A stretch of 64,000 nt of DNA, from positions 1-64,000 of the forward strand of contig JAFZKN010000002.1 of assembly GCA_017553635.1 (NCBI GenBank). The letters run 5' to 3'. How positions within the stretch are numbered: the stretch's first letter is position 1; the number at the start of each line of letters is the position of its first letter. The position numbers and the translations under genes were made by a program. The DNA is from Treponema sp. GTDB taxonomy: Bacteria; Spirochaetota; Spirochaetia; Treponematales; Treponemataceae. Under the pieces are notes generated by a model. That model was not told the DNA's origin, ran no database searches, and saw only the letters and a list, made by a program, of their open reading frames with translations. Shown one piece after another: positions 1 to 7,123 of the stretch.

Positions 1-325
1 TGGATGTGCTGTCAAAGACAATAAAGTCTGCCTGCTTTACGCGATTAAAAAGTCTGTCACCAAGCATCACTTTTTTCATGCTGTCCAGTAGTCCAAACTC
101 TTCAAGGCGTTCAATTGGATTTCCTGCAGTAACTGCCGGCGCAGTCCTGTAATTTGCATCGCGAAGATATTCCTGCTCTGTCATATCTGATTTAAAATCC
201 ATTTTGTATAAATCAGAAATAACATACTCATTTCCAGAATCAACAATTCCCTTGATAAAAGAGTCGCGCACGTGACTTGTAAAAGATTCCTCAGACGGAT
301 GACAGTAAACGATAAATGCTTTCAC
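1..325 (-). CDS. Flavodoxin-fold NAD(P)H-dependent oxidoreductase (quinone reductase family), 3' end outside window
   Basis: About 108 codons are visible; the C-terminal part lies beyond the left edge. The protein opens KAFIVYCHPSEESFTSHV, the first strand and FMN/FAD phosphate-binding loop (HPxxxSF) of the NQO/KefF-like family, which passes two electrons from NAD(P)H to quinones or similar acceptors in the cytoplasm. The start is GTG at 325-323, preceded by GGAG at 335-332; an upstream ATG frame stops at once. The gene starts within 15 bases of a truncated, oppositely oriented nitroreductase, so its original promoter may have been lost. The substrate cannot be told from sequence. Confidence 0.75.
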   Translation of the reverse strand, partial: MKAFIVYCHPSEESFTSHVRDSFIKGIVDSGNEYVISDLYKMDFKSDMTEQEYLRDANYRTAPAVTAGNPIERLEEFGLLDSMKKVMLGDRLFNRVKQADFIVFDSTS

Positions 326-339
326 TTATCGCTCCATAG

Positions 340-780
340 AATGTTCTTGATGAAATCCTTGAAGCCGGCCGAGTTGCCCCAACAGCTGCTAATTTACAGC
401 CAGCCAGAATCATCGTTATTAAATCTGCAGAAGCTAAAGAAAAGCTTGCAAAAGCTGCAAATATTTACAAAGCACCGGTAGCCTTACTTGTTTGTGCTGA
501 TGCTTCAAAAGCATGGAAACGTCCGTTTGATGGGCATCAGACAATTGATATCGATGCCTCAATCGTAACTGATCATATGATGCTCAGTGCCGCTGATAAC
601 GGAGTTGGTTCTGTATGGATCTGCTATTTTAAGCCAGATGCTATTAAGGAAGAATTCAATCTTCCAGATAACCTTGTGCCGGTAAATATTCTTGCCCTCG
701 GTTATACTGAAGAAACAGCTGACAGTAACCGCCACGCAACAGCAAGAATCCCAATGGATGAACTGGTTTCTTATTTGTAA
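340..780 (+). pseudogene. Nitroreductase-family remnant lacking its N-terminus
   Basis: The open frame from 340 encodes about 146 residues beginning NVLDEILEAGRVAPTAANLQ, the first conserved helix of FMN-dependent nitroreductases, and runs to a normal C-terminus (GVGSVWICYF ... ILALGY). Family members have about 25-30 residues before this point, including the Arg-rich FMN-phosphate segment (RRSxRxF). Here an in-frame TAG at 337-339 comes directly before and no start codon lies in the conserved part. The first in-frame ATG is at 574-576, far too late. I read it as a 5'-deleted gene whose break coincides with the start of the divergent oxidoreductase. Confidence 0.7.
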
Positions 781-1071
781 TTCAGTTTTTGTTTTACCAT
801 CTCCAGATCACTGCTCGTCAGAATCGGTATAAGCGCATTGATTTCTTCTATTGATTTGTTCCACCAGGCAAATTTTTCCAGCAAATCAATCAGTTCGTCA
901 TCAAAACGTTTACGAATCAGACGGGCAGGATTTCCCGCAACAATCGAATAAGGCTGAACATCACTTGCTATAGTGGCATTTGCACCGATAATCGCACCAT
1001 CCCCAAATTTCTTTATCATAACCCGCAATCGGATGAATTGTATTCGGATCTGGGTGCTTTCCGTTTTTCAT
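771..1071 (-). pseudogene. CatB/Vat-type hexapeptide acetyltransferase with internal deletion and frame change
   Basis: The N-terminal frame (ATG at 1071-1069) reads KNGKHPDPNTIHPIAGYD, the typical start of virginiamycin/chloramphenicol xenobiotic acetyltransferases. From about 1020 the match continues in another frame with the end of the left-handed beta-helix and the C-terminal helix: KFGDGAIIGANATIASD, IVAGNPARLIRKRF, FAWWN. The central part (roughly 110 residues with the active-site His and most hexapeptide turns) is missing. It ends tail-to-tail with the nitroreductase remnant, overlapping by 10 bp. No functional product is expected. Confidence 0.75.
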
Positions 1072-1122
1072 AAAATCCCCTAATTCTCCTTCAAAACACT
1101 TTCTCACCATTTCCAAAATTTT

Positions 1123-1644
1123 TCATATTTCTTTGAACGAAAAACCTTTGAGATTGTTATCCTCAATAATTTTTACAAATTCATCAGTCACAAAATAATC
1201 GCGTAGCACAAAACCCGTCGGCAATGTTACCTGAAAAACCGGCGGATAATCAAAATCTTCAAAACAATATTTATTTACGCCAATAATATAGTTTTCAAAA
1301 TATTTAAAATCAGTTTTTGAGTTATCTAATTTGTCCAAAACAATCAGATTATTAAAAAGAATAAAATCATCGTTTATATGAATGTACTGTGCCTTTATTT
1401 TAGAAACATTTTTCAAAACCGATTCGCATTTACCGCTGATAAAATAACCCCTGCAGTTATAACATTCGCAAATGTCACCAGCAGGATTTTTTGTTTCTTT
1501 ATCATATACAAATTTTACTTCAGGAGAAACCGACAATTCCACCCCTTTATTAAAAACTTTCACCAACAAATTATCAATCTTCTCGTCTTGTAAAAAACAA
1601 CCTTTGTAATTATCAATATCACTTTCTAACATATAAATTTTCAA
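1123..1644 (-). CDS. Immunity-protein-like protein (Imm11/DUF1629-like)
   Basis: 173 residues, cytosolic, no signal or membrane segment. It opens MKIYMLESD and ends with DEFVKIIEDNNLKGFSFKEI. A short Tyr-rich opening and a closing 'helix - Gly - F-x-E-h' are what I associate with DUF1629/Imm11-type immunity proteins of polymorphic toxins; the match is general only. Cys-rich spots (CECYNCRGYF near residues 60-70) stand out. The likely start is TTG at 1644 with AAGGAG upstream. It follows the small gene at 1671-1889 on the same strand by about 25 bases. No cognate toxin lies nearby, so an orphan immunity role is inference. Confidence 0.4.
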   Translation of the reverse strand: MKIYMLESDIDNYKGCFLQDEKIDNLLVKVFNKGVELSVSPEVKFVYDKETKNPAGDICECYNCRGYFISGKCESVLKNVSKIKAQYIHINDDFILFNNLIVLDKLDNSKTDFKYFENYIIGVNKYCFEDFDYPPVFQVTLPTGFVLRDYFVTDEFVKIIEDNNLKGFSFKEI

Positions 1645-1670
1645 AATAACAGCTCCTTTTTATCCTAAAA

Positions 1671-1889
1671 TTACTGTACAAATTTTCTGGGATTATACCG
1701 GACTTCAGCCGCTTTCTTTTCACAAAATTCTTTTCCGCACTCCCGGTAAAGTTTTATTTCATCTTTTGTCAATTTGACAGAAACTTCATACAGGGCAGAA
1801 GTTCCACACATTACTTCCAGATAAAAATCCTTTCCTTCAGAAGTAAGCCGCCAGCTCCAGTTTTCTATCATTTCCTGTTTTCTATTCAT
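1671..1889 (-). CDS. Small hypothetical protein (72 aa)
   Basis: Begins MNRKQEMIENWSWRLTSEGK and ends YNPRKFVQ. Not recognised. The ATG overlaps the stop of the preceding frame (AATGAATAG), the usual arrangement for translational coupling, and a purine-rich GAGAG stretch precedes it. Mixed alpha/beta composition, no signal peptide or membrane segment. It sits in a same-strand run (2516 to 1123) of small accessory proteins, probably one transcript. Confidence 0.45.
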   Translation of the reverse strand: MNRKQEMIENWSWRLTSEGKDFYLEVMCGTSALYEVSVKLTKDEIKLYRECGKEFCEKKAAEVRYNPRKFVQ

Positions 1890-2100
1890 TTTGCTCTCTC
1901 TCGTTTTTTTTATTCGCTTCATCAAAATCCTGTTTTGCATATTCCAGAAAATCATCTTTTATTGCGTGAAGATCCGTGAGTTCGGAAGTGGGCAGAGTTT
2001 TTTCATAAACTCCTTTTTTTAGTTTTGAGCCAAACAGTTTTCCTGTTGATTTCAAGGACGCCTGTATATGGCAGTTCAACCATAAATGCTGATGTCGCAA
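1882..2100 (-). CDS. Small frame downstream of the 146-aa gene; separate ORF or frameshifted tail
   Basis: A 72-residue frame that can begin only at TTG (2100) and contains LKSTGKLFGSKLKKGVYEK and a charged helical C-terminus. It overlaps the last 25 bases of the gene at 2076-2516 in another frame and is coupled to the next gene by an overlapping stop/start. It may be a small protein in its own right or a former continuation of the upstream protein separated by a frameshift. I cannot choose between these from one sequence. Confidence 0.3.
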   Translation of the reverse strand: MRHQHLWLNCHIQASLKSTGKLFGSKLKKGVYEKTLPTSELTDLHAIKDDFLEYAKQDFDEANKKNEREQNE

Positions 2101-2516
2101 ACTGAAAAATCCGGGGTTGTTTTGAATCCGGAAAAATCAAGTGACTGTATTCTTTTTACGGCTTCGTTGCAGATTTCAAGTGCTTCGTTATAATCCTTGC
2201 AGAATTTTTCCAGCGGCTCAAATCCGGGGAACCGTATGCAGAATCTGTCGTCTCCGTACATGTAGTCGCCGGGATTGTCTGCGGCATTCTGTGCTTCTTC
2301 TTCGCTAGAGCCGTCTTCAATGTAGCGCTTAATCACGTTTTCAGCTTCATCTTTGGTTGCAATCAGTGCGTGAAAATCAAGGCATTGTTCATCGTTCTCG
2401 GAATAGAATTCGCCAAGCTCAAAGAAAATTTTTCTGATTGTTGCCTGAGCAAATCTTTGTTCCAGCTGATTCCTTACATACGAAACAATTTTTGATGTAA
2501 GTTCTTCTCTATCCAT
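2076..2516 (-). CDS. Hypothetical acidic protein (146 aa)
   Basis: Starts MDREELTSKIVSYVRNQLEQ, with AGGAGG seven bases before the ATG; the longer frame upstream has no ribosome site. Acidic and soluble, with several aromatic-rich strands (GDYMYGDDRFCIRFPGFEPL) and a closing DFSGFKTTPDFSVCDISIYG. The family is not recognised; it looks like one of the small bacterial proteins often found among toxin-immunity or cassette genes. It is probably the first or second gene of the minus-strand run ending at 1123. Confidence 0.5.
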   Translation of the reverse strand: MDREELTSKIVSYVRNQLEQRFAQATIRKIFFELGEFYSENDEQCLDFHALIATKDEAENVIKRYIEDGSSEEEAQNAADNPGDYMYGDDRFCIRFPGFEPLEKFCKDYNEALEICNEAVKRIQSLDFSGFKTTPDFSVCDISIYG

Positions 2517-2579
2517 AACTTTTCCTCCTAAAACTAAAATCATTATTATTACACACTTGCCATTTGCAAGCCATTACAC

Positions 2580-3527
2580 TCACTGCTTCCAATTCAAAAA
2601 AGATTCATAGTCACTTTTGTATTTCTTTTTTGAATACGCCGTTAAAGCGCTGTATCCGTCTTCAAGAAATGAAATGAATGCATTTCCGTTTTCCATCTGG
2701 CGGATATCTTCAGCTTTGTAGTGCTCAGTCATAAATGAAATTGCAAATCGCAATAATTCAGCAGAAAGTTTTCCGCCTTCCATTATCGCCTGAATTACTT
2801 CTGAAAAATTTTCGTCATAGATGTATTCAAAAACCCCGACTTTAGTCCAGCCTTTAACATCCAGATTCCTTAGAATTTTGAGTCCTTCTTCATAAGACAG
2901 TTCCGGGAAAGTAATAAACAAATCATGGAAGGCATTTGAAATTTCATTGTCCTTTTTGGCAGTTTCCAATATATTCAGCAATTCATCTTTAGGTTTTATA
3001 TTTTTATCCACAAGAGGATTCTGCTTATATTTTTTCTTCAAAAAATCAAAAACTTCTATGCACCCCCATTCCCGCGCAAATTCCATTGCATCACAGTTTT
3101 CTATTGAACCAACAGCATATAAGGCTCTGTAATCAATTCCCTTTTCGATAAGAAAAAGAGCAACATCCGCATGCCTGTCAGGAATAGCCGCAAAAAGAGG
3201 ATTGCAAAGAGTGTTTGAAGTTTCAAGTTTTGCACCGTTATCGTACAACAGCTTTACGATTTCCAGGTTTCCTTTTTCACTGGCATCAGAAATTGCATTT
3301 GATTCTGAAATACCGCCCACAAAATTTACATCTACGCCTTCCTTGATGAAAAATTCTGTAAGCTCATAATTTTCATAACTTACTGCTGCTTTAATCCAGC
3401 TTCCTGGAAGTATTTCCGCATGCAATAAATCCGGATTTTCTTTCAGCAGTTTTTTTATGGTCTCTAAATCATTATTTTTGATTGCCTGTCGCATGGCTTT
3501 TATTGATTCATTATTTTCACTTAACAT
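2580..3527 (-). CDS. Ankyrin-repeat protein
   Basis: 315 residues with at least four degenerate ankyrin repeats in the first 150: IKNNDLETIKKLLKENPDLL, AAVSYENYELTEFFIKEGVD, ASEKGNLEIVKLLYDNGAK and DRHADVALFLIEKGIDYRAL. Ankyrin repeats mediate protein-protein contacts. The remaining C-terminal half is helical and unrecognised. No signal peptide. The ATG at 3527 has GAGGA five bases upstream, better than the GTG at 3539 that overlaps the neighbouring stop. It follows the DUF3795 gene by eight bases, so the two are co-transcribed. Confidence 0.75.
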   Translation of the reverse strand: MLSENNESIKAMRQAIKNNDLETIKKLLKENPDLLHAEILPGSWIKAAVSYENYELTEFFIKEGVDVNFVGGISESNAISDASEKGNLEIVKLLYDNGAKLETSNTLCNPLFAAIPDRHADVALFLIEKGIDYRALYAVGSIENCDAMEFAREWGCIEVFDFLKKKYKQNPLVDKNIKPKDELLNILETAKKDNEISNAFHDLFITFPELSYEEGLKILRNLDVKGWTKVGVFEYIYDENFSEVIQAIMEGGKLSAELLRFAISFMTEHYKAEDIRQMENGNAFISFLEDGYSALTAYSKKKYKSDYESFLNWKQ

Positions 3528-3535
3528 TCTTTTCC

Positions 3536-3868
3536 TCACATTCCAAGATTCTTGAACGTATCAGGATTATTTTTCACAATCATTCCGATAGTCTGACATT
3601 CCTTGATTTGCACGCAGCTTCCGCAGGTTTCCATTTTTTTTGATTCAGCGCATTTTTTAATCTGACACAGACTTTCACAATAATAAGTTTTTCGCCCGTC
3701 CGTTCGGCAGCCGTCACAGTTTATCATTTCCGCAGTGATTTCAACGCCGTTCAGTTCGCTCCAATATTTCGCAGCTTTTTCACGCAAAGCCTGGTCGTTG
3801 TTTTGAGTCGCAATGTAAGCATCACATTTTTCACAATCCAGACCGCAATAGGCGATAAGGTTTTTCAT
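3536..3868 (-). CDS. DUF3795 domain protein (Cys-rich, probable metal binding)
   Basis: 110 residues beginning MKNLIAYCGLDCEKCDAYIA, the signature opening of DUF3795, followed by more Cys pairs (NCDGCR, YCESLCQIKKC, TCGSC). The spacing suggests a zinc or Fe-S site; the biochemical role of the family is not established. GGAGGAGG precedes the ATG at 3868; an upstream ATG in frame lacks a ribosome site. First gene of a minus-strand pair with the ankyrin protein. Confidence 0.8.
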   Translation of the reverse strand: MKNLIAYCGLDCEKCDAYIATQNNDQALREKAAKYWSELNGVEITAEMINCDGCRTDGRKTYYCESLCQIKKCAESKKMETCGSCVQIKECQTIGMIVKNNPDTFKNLGM

Positions 3869-3899
3869 AATCCTCCTCCAATCCACGCATCCAAAAAGC

Positions 3900-3980
3900 T
3901 CATCCGATCATCCCATCATTAAACTTTTGCAGCGCATCATTTACAAAATTGATTTCTTCTTCGCTTGGATTAAAATTCAT
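3900..3980 (-). pseudogene. 26-codon ORF resembling the start of a GNAT protein
   Basis: The frame MNFNPSEEEINFVNDALQKF plus six residues ends at TGA 3900-3902. The words 'EEEINFVNDALQKFN' resemble the first helix of one GNAT subgroup, and MNFNPS also opens the full-length acetyltransferase at 6087-6563. It looks like an N-terminal stub left after deletion, although a genuine small peptide cannot be excluded. A TATAAT-like box (near 3990) lies shortly upstream on the minus strand. Confidence 0.3.
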
Positions 3981-4071
3981 AGTTTTATTATATCAGAGAT
4001 TTCCACTTAGAACACTGTAATAAGTCTCGTTTCGTGATAAAATGTAATCACTATTTTTAGTAGGTAAAGCT

Positions 4072-4097
4072 AAAAAATTGCTGCATCGCAATTTTTT
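4072..4097. terminator. Hairpin with flanking A and T runs
   Basis: AAAAAATTGC (4072-4081), loop TGCATC, GCAATTTTTT (4088-4097): a perfect symmetrical stem that could end transcription on either strand. No gene on the plus strand ends just before it, so its role is unclear; it may isolate the structured region that follows. Confidence 0.4.
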
Positions 4098-4119
4098 TAA
4101 TGCTTTGCTATAAAACACC

Positions 4120-4361
4120 GCCCGCTCTGACCGGCGGGCTTACACAGGAGGCTGGATGCTTACATCTGGCAAAACTTGGTTCATTGTTTAAGGCCTTGAA
4201 AGATTTGATAAAACATTTAAAAGCTTCAGTTTTTAAATGTTTCTCTGAAAATGCGATGTTTTAACTCTTGCAATTTCAAGAGTTAAAACTCGTCAGGAAC
4301 TTCTTGAAGTTCCTAAAATCTTTTGGGCGGTCTTTCAAGGTGCTGTTTTAGCTCATAAAAC
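4120..4361 (+). other. Cluster of perfect hairpins, three enclosed by a long-range helix, upstream of a GNAT gene
   Basis: In 240 non-coding bases I find GCCCGC/GCGGGC (4120-4139), a 12-bp stem 4211-4222/4231-4242, a 13-bp perfect stem 4258-4270/4277-4289, a 9-bp stem AGGAACTTC/GAAGTTCCT (4295-4314), and GTTTTA/TAAAAC (4345-4361). The three middle hairpins are enclosed by a perfect 10-bp pairing, CCTTGAAAGA (4194-4203) with TCTTTCAAGG (4331-4340), giving a multibranch junction. It ends 18 bases before the GNAT start codon. It could be a structured leader RNA, a small RNA or a recombination site; no known riboswitch class is recognised. Confidence 0.6.
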
Positions 4362-4379
4362 ATTTTCTTGGAGATAAAC

Positions 4380-5027
4380 ATGAACTCAAATTTTACAATC
4401 CGCGTGGAAGAGCCGCGCGACTTTAGAACTGTTGAAAATCTTACCAGAGATTCGTTCTGGAACGTTTACAGACCTGGCTGCACTGAGCACTATGTTCTCC
4501 GCTGCTACAGAAACAATCCCGATTTTATTCCCGAGCTTTCACTCGTAATGGAAAAGGACGGACAGATTATCGGACACGTGATGTTTTCAAAAGCAGAGCT
4601 GGACATTGAGAAAGATGGAAAGCCGACTGGCAAAAAACTTCCAATCTGGACATTTGGTCCAATCAGTATTCATCCTGATTTCAAGAGACAGGGCTACGGC
4701 CTTGAGCTTCTGAAGTTTGCGCTTGAAAAAGCAAAGACAATGGGAATCGGATTTATCTGTATGGAAGGCAATATCAACTTTTACCGCCACGCCGGTTTTG
4801 ATCTTGCAAGTAAGCTGCACATTCATTACCACGCAGAGCCGAAGAATTCAGAGGTGCCGTACTTTCTGGCACAGGAATTGATTCCAGGCTTCCTGAATGG
4901 AATTGAAGCAACTTACGCTCCACCAAAAGGCTATTTCGTCGCCGACGAAAACCCGGAGGAGTTTGCCAAGTATGAAGCAGAATTTCCATTCAAGGAAAAG
5001 CTGGTTCTACCAGGACAGTTAGGCTAG
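4380..5027 (+). CDS. GNAT-family N-acetyltransferase (YhbS-like)
   Basis: 215 residues. The acetyl-CoA binding motif A is clear: FGPISIHPDFKRQGYGLELL (about residues 86-105, Q/RxxGxG/A type). GNITHFYRHAGF-like wording (GNINFYRHAGFDLA) gives the usual C-terminal motif. The first half resembles the COG3153 group, with an extra 60-residue C-terminal extension. It transfers acetyl from acetyl-CoA to an unknown amine. GGAG seven bases before the ATG at 4380 fixes the start; the in-frame TTG at 4368 is less likely. It stands alone on the plus strand behind the hairpin cluster and is followed by a terminator. Confidence 0.85.
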   Translation: MNSNFTIRVEEPRDFRTVENLTRDSFWNVYRPGCTEHYVLRCYRNNPDFIPELSLVMEKDGQIIGHVMFSKAELDIEKDGKPTGKKLPIWTFGPISIHPDFKRQGYGLELLKFALEKAKTMGIGFICMEGNINFYRHAGFDLASKLHIHYHAEPKNSEVPYFLAQELIPGFLNGIEATYAPPKGYFVADENPEEFAKYEAEFPFKEKLVLPGQLG

Positions 5028-5035
5028 TTTAGAAT

Positions 5036-5078
5036 CCCGCAGTGAGCACGACGCAAAGGTCTGCTTGCTGCGGGTTTT
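5036..5078 (+). terminator. Rho-independent terminator after the GNAT gene
   Basis: CCCGCAG (5036-5042) pairs with CTGCGGG (5068-5074), followed by TTTT. It lies 8 bases beyond the GNAT stop and just before the stop of the convergent kinase gene, so it may serve both. Confidence 0.75.
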
Positions 5079-5081
5079 CAT

Positions 5082-6062
5082 TTATAGAAACTTAAATGCC
5101 ATTTCAAACATTTCTTTTGAATCAACTGCATTTCTGATATAAGTCGGGTTATCCGGTTCGTATCGTACGTATTTTTCTACTTCTTCAATGAGCGAAAGAT
5201 AGCAGACCGCAAGCTCATATCTTATTTCTGTTTCATGGGTCAAAAGAATTTTTTCCTGAGCCGTTTCATTATATATATCAAGCTCTTTCTGTTTTGCCGA
5301 TAGAGGCTCTCTAGGCCCTGGACCGAGTGTTATAAAATCTGCAACAGGGTCACCCCAGAAGCCGCGCTCAGGATCTATCCAGCAGATTTTTTTTGTCTCA
5401 CCATTGTAAAGAACGTTGCTGTCCCAAAGGTCAAAGTTTACCATTCTGCATGGTGCGCCGTTGAGGATGTTTTTATATTTGTCAATTAAACTTACAAATT
5501 TTTCTCCATAAGGAGTGTCATAGCCAAGCTTTTTGCAGTCAGCAACCAGATTAAGCGCCATGTTTTTTAAAGCCTCGTACCATGAAGCATAAAGCCCAGT
5601 CTGAATATAACCAAATCCGTCATTTGTAATTTTATGGATTTTTGTGAGCATGGTTATTTTCTGTTTCTGAACTTCATCAAATTCCTTTTCGGATAAGCCC
5701 ATTTCCCACACCGGTTTTCCTTTCATCAGCTCCATGATAAAGCAGTTGCTTTTAATTATATTTTTTGAAAAATCAGAAACATAAACTTTAGGACAGAGAA
5801 TATCTGTTTTTTCATGCATCTTTGAATACCAGAACACTTCTGATTTCATCATGTTGTTTTCATAAGTAAGAACTTTTGCATCCTCTGGAGGAGCAATCTT
5901 TAATACATAACTGATTCCATTATCGCAGGTAACTTTGTATGCTGAATTAAATTCTCCATTACCCAAAGCTGCTGTTTCAGTCACATTTCCTATTTTGTGA
6001 AATGAAAACAATTCTTTAATTTCTGCTTCAGTTGCATCGTATTTTGTTTTACTTATAATCAT
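5082..6062 (-). CDS. Aminoglycoside-phosphotransferase-like kinase (APH/ChoK superfamily)
   Basis: 326 residues. Kinase-like landmarks: nucleotide loop ALGNGEFNSAYKV (residues 32-44), Lys in YVLKIAPP, catalytic loop NFDLWDSN (209-216; usual HxDxxxxN with Asn for His) and the metal-binding IDPERGFWGDP (229-239). The family phosphorylates small alcohols such as aminoglycosides, choline, fructosamine or homoserine; the substrate cannot be assigned. It is the last gene of a minus-strand operon behind three acetyltransferases, a set-up that recalls drug-modifying enzymes. AAAGGAT precedes the ATG. Confidence 0.8.
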   Translation of the reverse strand: MIISKTKYDATEAEIKELFSFHKIGNVTETAALGNGEFNSAYKVTCDNGISYVLKIAPPEDAKVLTYENNMMKSEVFWYSKMHEKTDILCPKVYVSDFSKNIIKSNCFIMELMKGKPVWEMGLSEKEFDEVQKQKITMLTKIHKITNDGFGYIQTGLYASWYEALKNMALNLVADCKKLGYDTPYGEKFVSLIDKYKNILNGAPCRMVNFDLWDSNVLYNGETKKICWIDPERGFWGDPVADFITLGPGPREPLSAKQKELDIYNETAQEKILLTHETEIRYELAVCYLSLIEEVEKYVRYEPDNPTYIRNAVDSKEMFEMAFKFL

Positions 6063-6086
6063 ATAATTATCCTTTATCTCCGTCTC

Positions 6087-6563
6087 TCATTTTTTTATGA
6101 ATTCAATTTCATCCAGATCTTTATCAATTTGATTACGTCTTCCTGTTTCAGAAAAACCTTCTCTTCTATACAAGCGGGCCGCGTTTATATTATTTTCCAA
6201 AATCCAAAGTGTCGGAGCTGCCATACATTTACTGCAGGCAAACCTCAACAACAGCGTACCATAGCCTTTGTTTTGCTCTGATGGAAGAATGTATAAATCT
6301 TCAATCAGATTTTCTGTTACAGAAACAATTCCCACATCCTTTCCAGAAGCTTCGTCAAACAGCATATACAGGGCAGTACCGTTCTTGAGCTTCTCCAACA
6401 GATATTCTTTCTGATGTTCCTGTGTGTGCCTTGCCACAAACTCTGGATTACAGAATGATTTATGAGATTCCTGCCAGGCCTCACTGTGAATGCGGGCTGC
6501 TATATCGATATTTTTTTCATCTACAGTTTTTATCATTTTTTCTGCACTTGGATTAAAATTCAT
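6087..6563 (-). CDS. GNAT-family N-acetyltransferase
   Basis: 158 residues with motif A IEDLYILPSEQNKGYGTLLL (about 92-111; Q-N-K-G-Y-G) and the terminal strand-helix LWILENNINAARLYRREGF. Typical of single-domain acetyltransferases of the RimI/YesJ kind. The ATG lies two bases after the stop of the preceding GNAT gene (TAAAATG), so translation is probably coupled. MIKTVDEK at codon 10 is an alternative start. Middle gene of the three-GNAT/kinase operon. Confidence 0.85.
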   Translation of the reverse strand: MNFNPSAEKMIKTVDEKNIDIAARIHSEAWQESHKSFCNPEFVARHTQEHQKEYLLEKLKNGTALYMLFDEASGKDVGIVSVTENLIEDLYILPSEQNKGYGTLLLRFACSKCMAAPTLWILENNINAARLYRREGFSETGRRNQIDKDLDEIEFIKK

Positions 6564-6564
6564 T

Positions 6565-7008
6565 TTATTTCACCGTCCATTCGGTCCAGTCTATATGATT
6601 ATATTTCATTACTTCATCGGCATGTTTCATTCCGAGTTTTTCGTAGAATGGAATGGCATTATCATTTGCAATCAGATAGACTGCAATGTCCTTTTCGCCG
6701 CCGGCAAGTTCGTGGGCCTGCTTCATCAGTTTTGTTGCAATTCCCTGTCGTTCATAATTCCTGTCCACGCCAAGGTCTGTAACATAGAGCCAATAGCAGA
6801 AATCAGTAAGTCCGAATAGCACACCAACAATAAGCCCTTCATCATTTCTTGCAACCAGACTGATTGAAACATTCTTTACAAGCTTTGGAATCCTGTCCTC
6901 AAATCGCTCCTTCGGATATTGCGAACCAAGATCCGTGCGCTTTAAGAAATCAATATACTCTTCTGCACTGAGGCGTTCTTCTTTTATTGTCATAGTTTTA
7001 TTGTTCAT
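6565..7008 (-). CDS. GNAT-family N-acetyltransferase
   Basis: 147 residues. Motif A is LYVTDLGVDRNYERQGIATKL (RQGIAT, about residues 73-93); the C-terminal part FYEKLGMKHADEVMKYNHI is the common GNAT ending. It acetylates an unknown amine substrate using acetyl-CoA. It overlaps the end of a short upstream frame and is one base from the next GNAT gene. An operon with its neighbours is clear from spacing and strand. Confidence 0.85.
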   Translation of the reverse strand: MNNKTMTIKEERLSAEEYIDFLKRTDLGSQYPKERFEDRIPKLVKNVSISLVARNDEGLIVGVLFGLTDFCYWLYVTDLGVDRNYERQGIATKLMKQAHELAGGEKDIAVYLIANDNAIPFYEKLGMKHADEVMKYNHIDWTEWTVK

Positions 7009-7123
7009 GATTATTTTCTCTCGCTACAGCAATCAACTTTTTGATATTGTTTTTCACCGTTTCGAACGAATACAGATTTTCATTAAAACATCCGCAGCAA
7101 CTTTCATTTGTGTTTCTCTCCAT
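6998..7123 (-). CDS. Possible small coupling ORF between two GNAT genes (41 aa)
   Basis: The frame MERNTNESCCGCFNENLYSF... ENNHEQ begins inside the end of the upstream GNAT gene and its stop overlaps the ATG of the next (ATGAACAATAA). It fills the 95-base gap and would couple translation across it. No homologous family is recognised and the ribosome site is weak, so it may be chance. Confidence 0.25.
   Translation of the reverse strand: MERNTNESCCGCFNENLYSFETVKNNIKKLIAVARENNHEQ

Noticed and set aside
4120..4361. Integron attC site
   Set aside because: The hairpins lack the RYYYAAC/GTTRRRY core pair, several independent stems are present, and no integrase gene is in the window.
5082..6062. 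Loss of kinase activity because the catalytic-loop His is Asn
   Set aside because: Asp and Asn of the loop and the downstream metal-binding Asp are present, and the first position varies within the superfamily.
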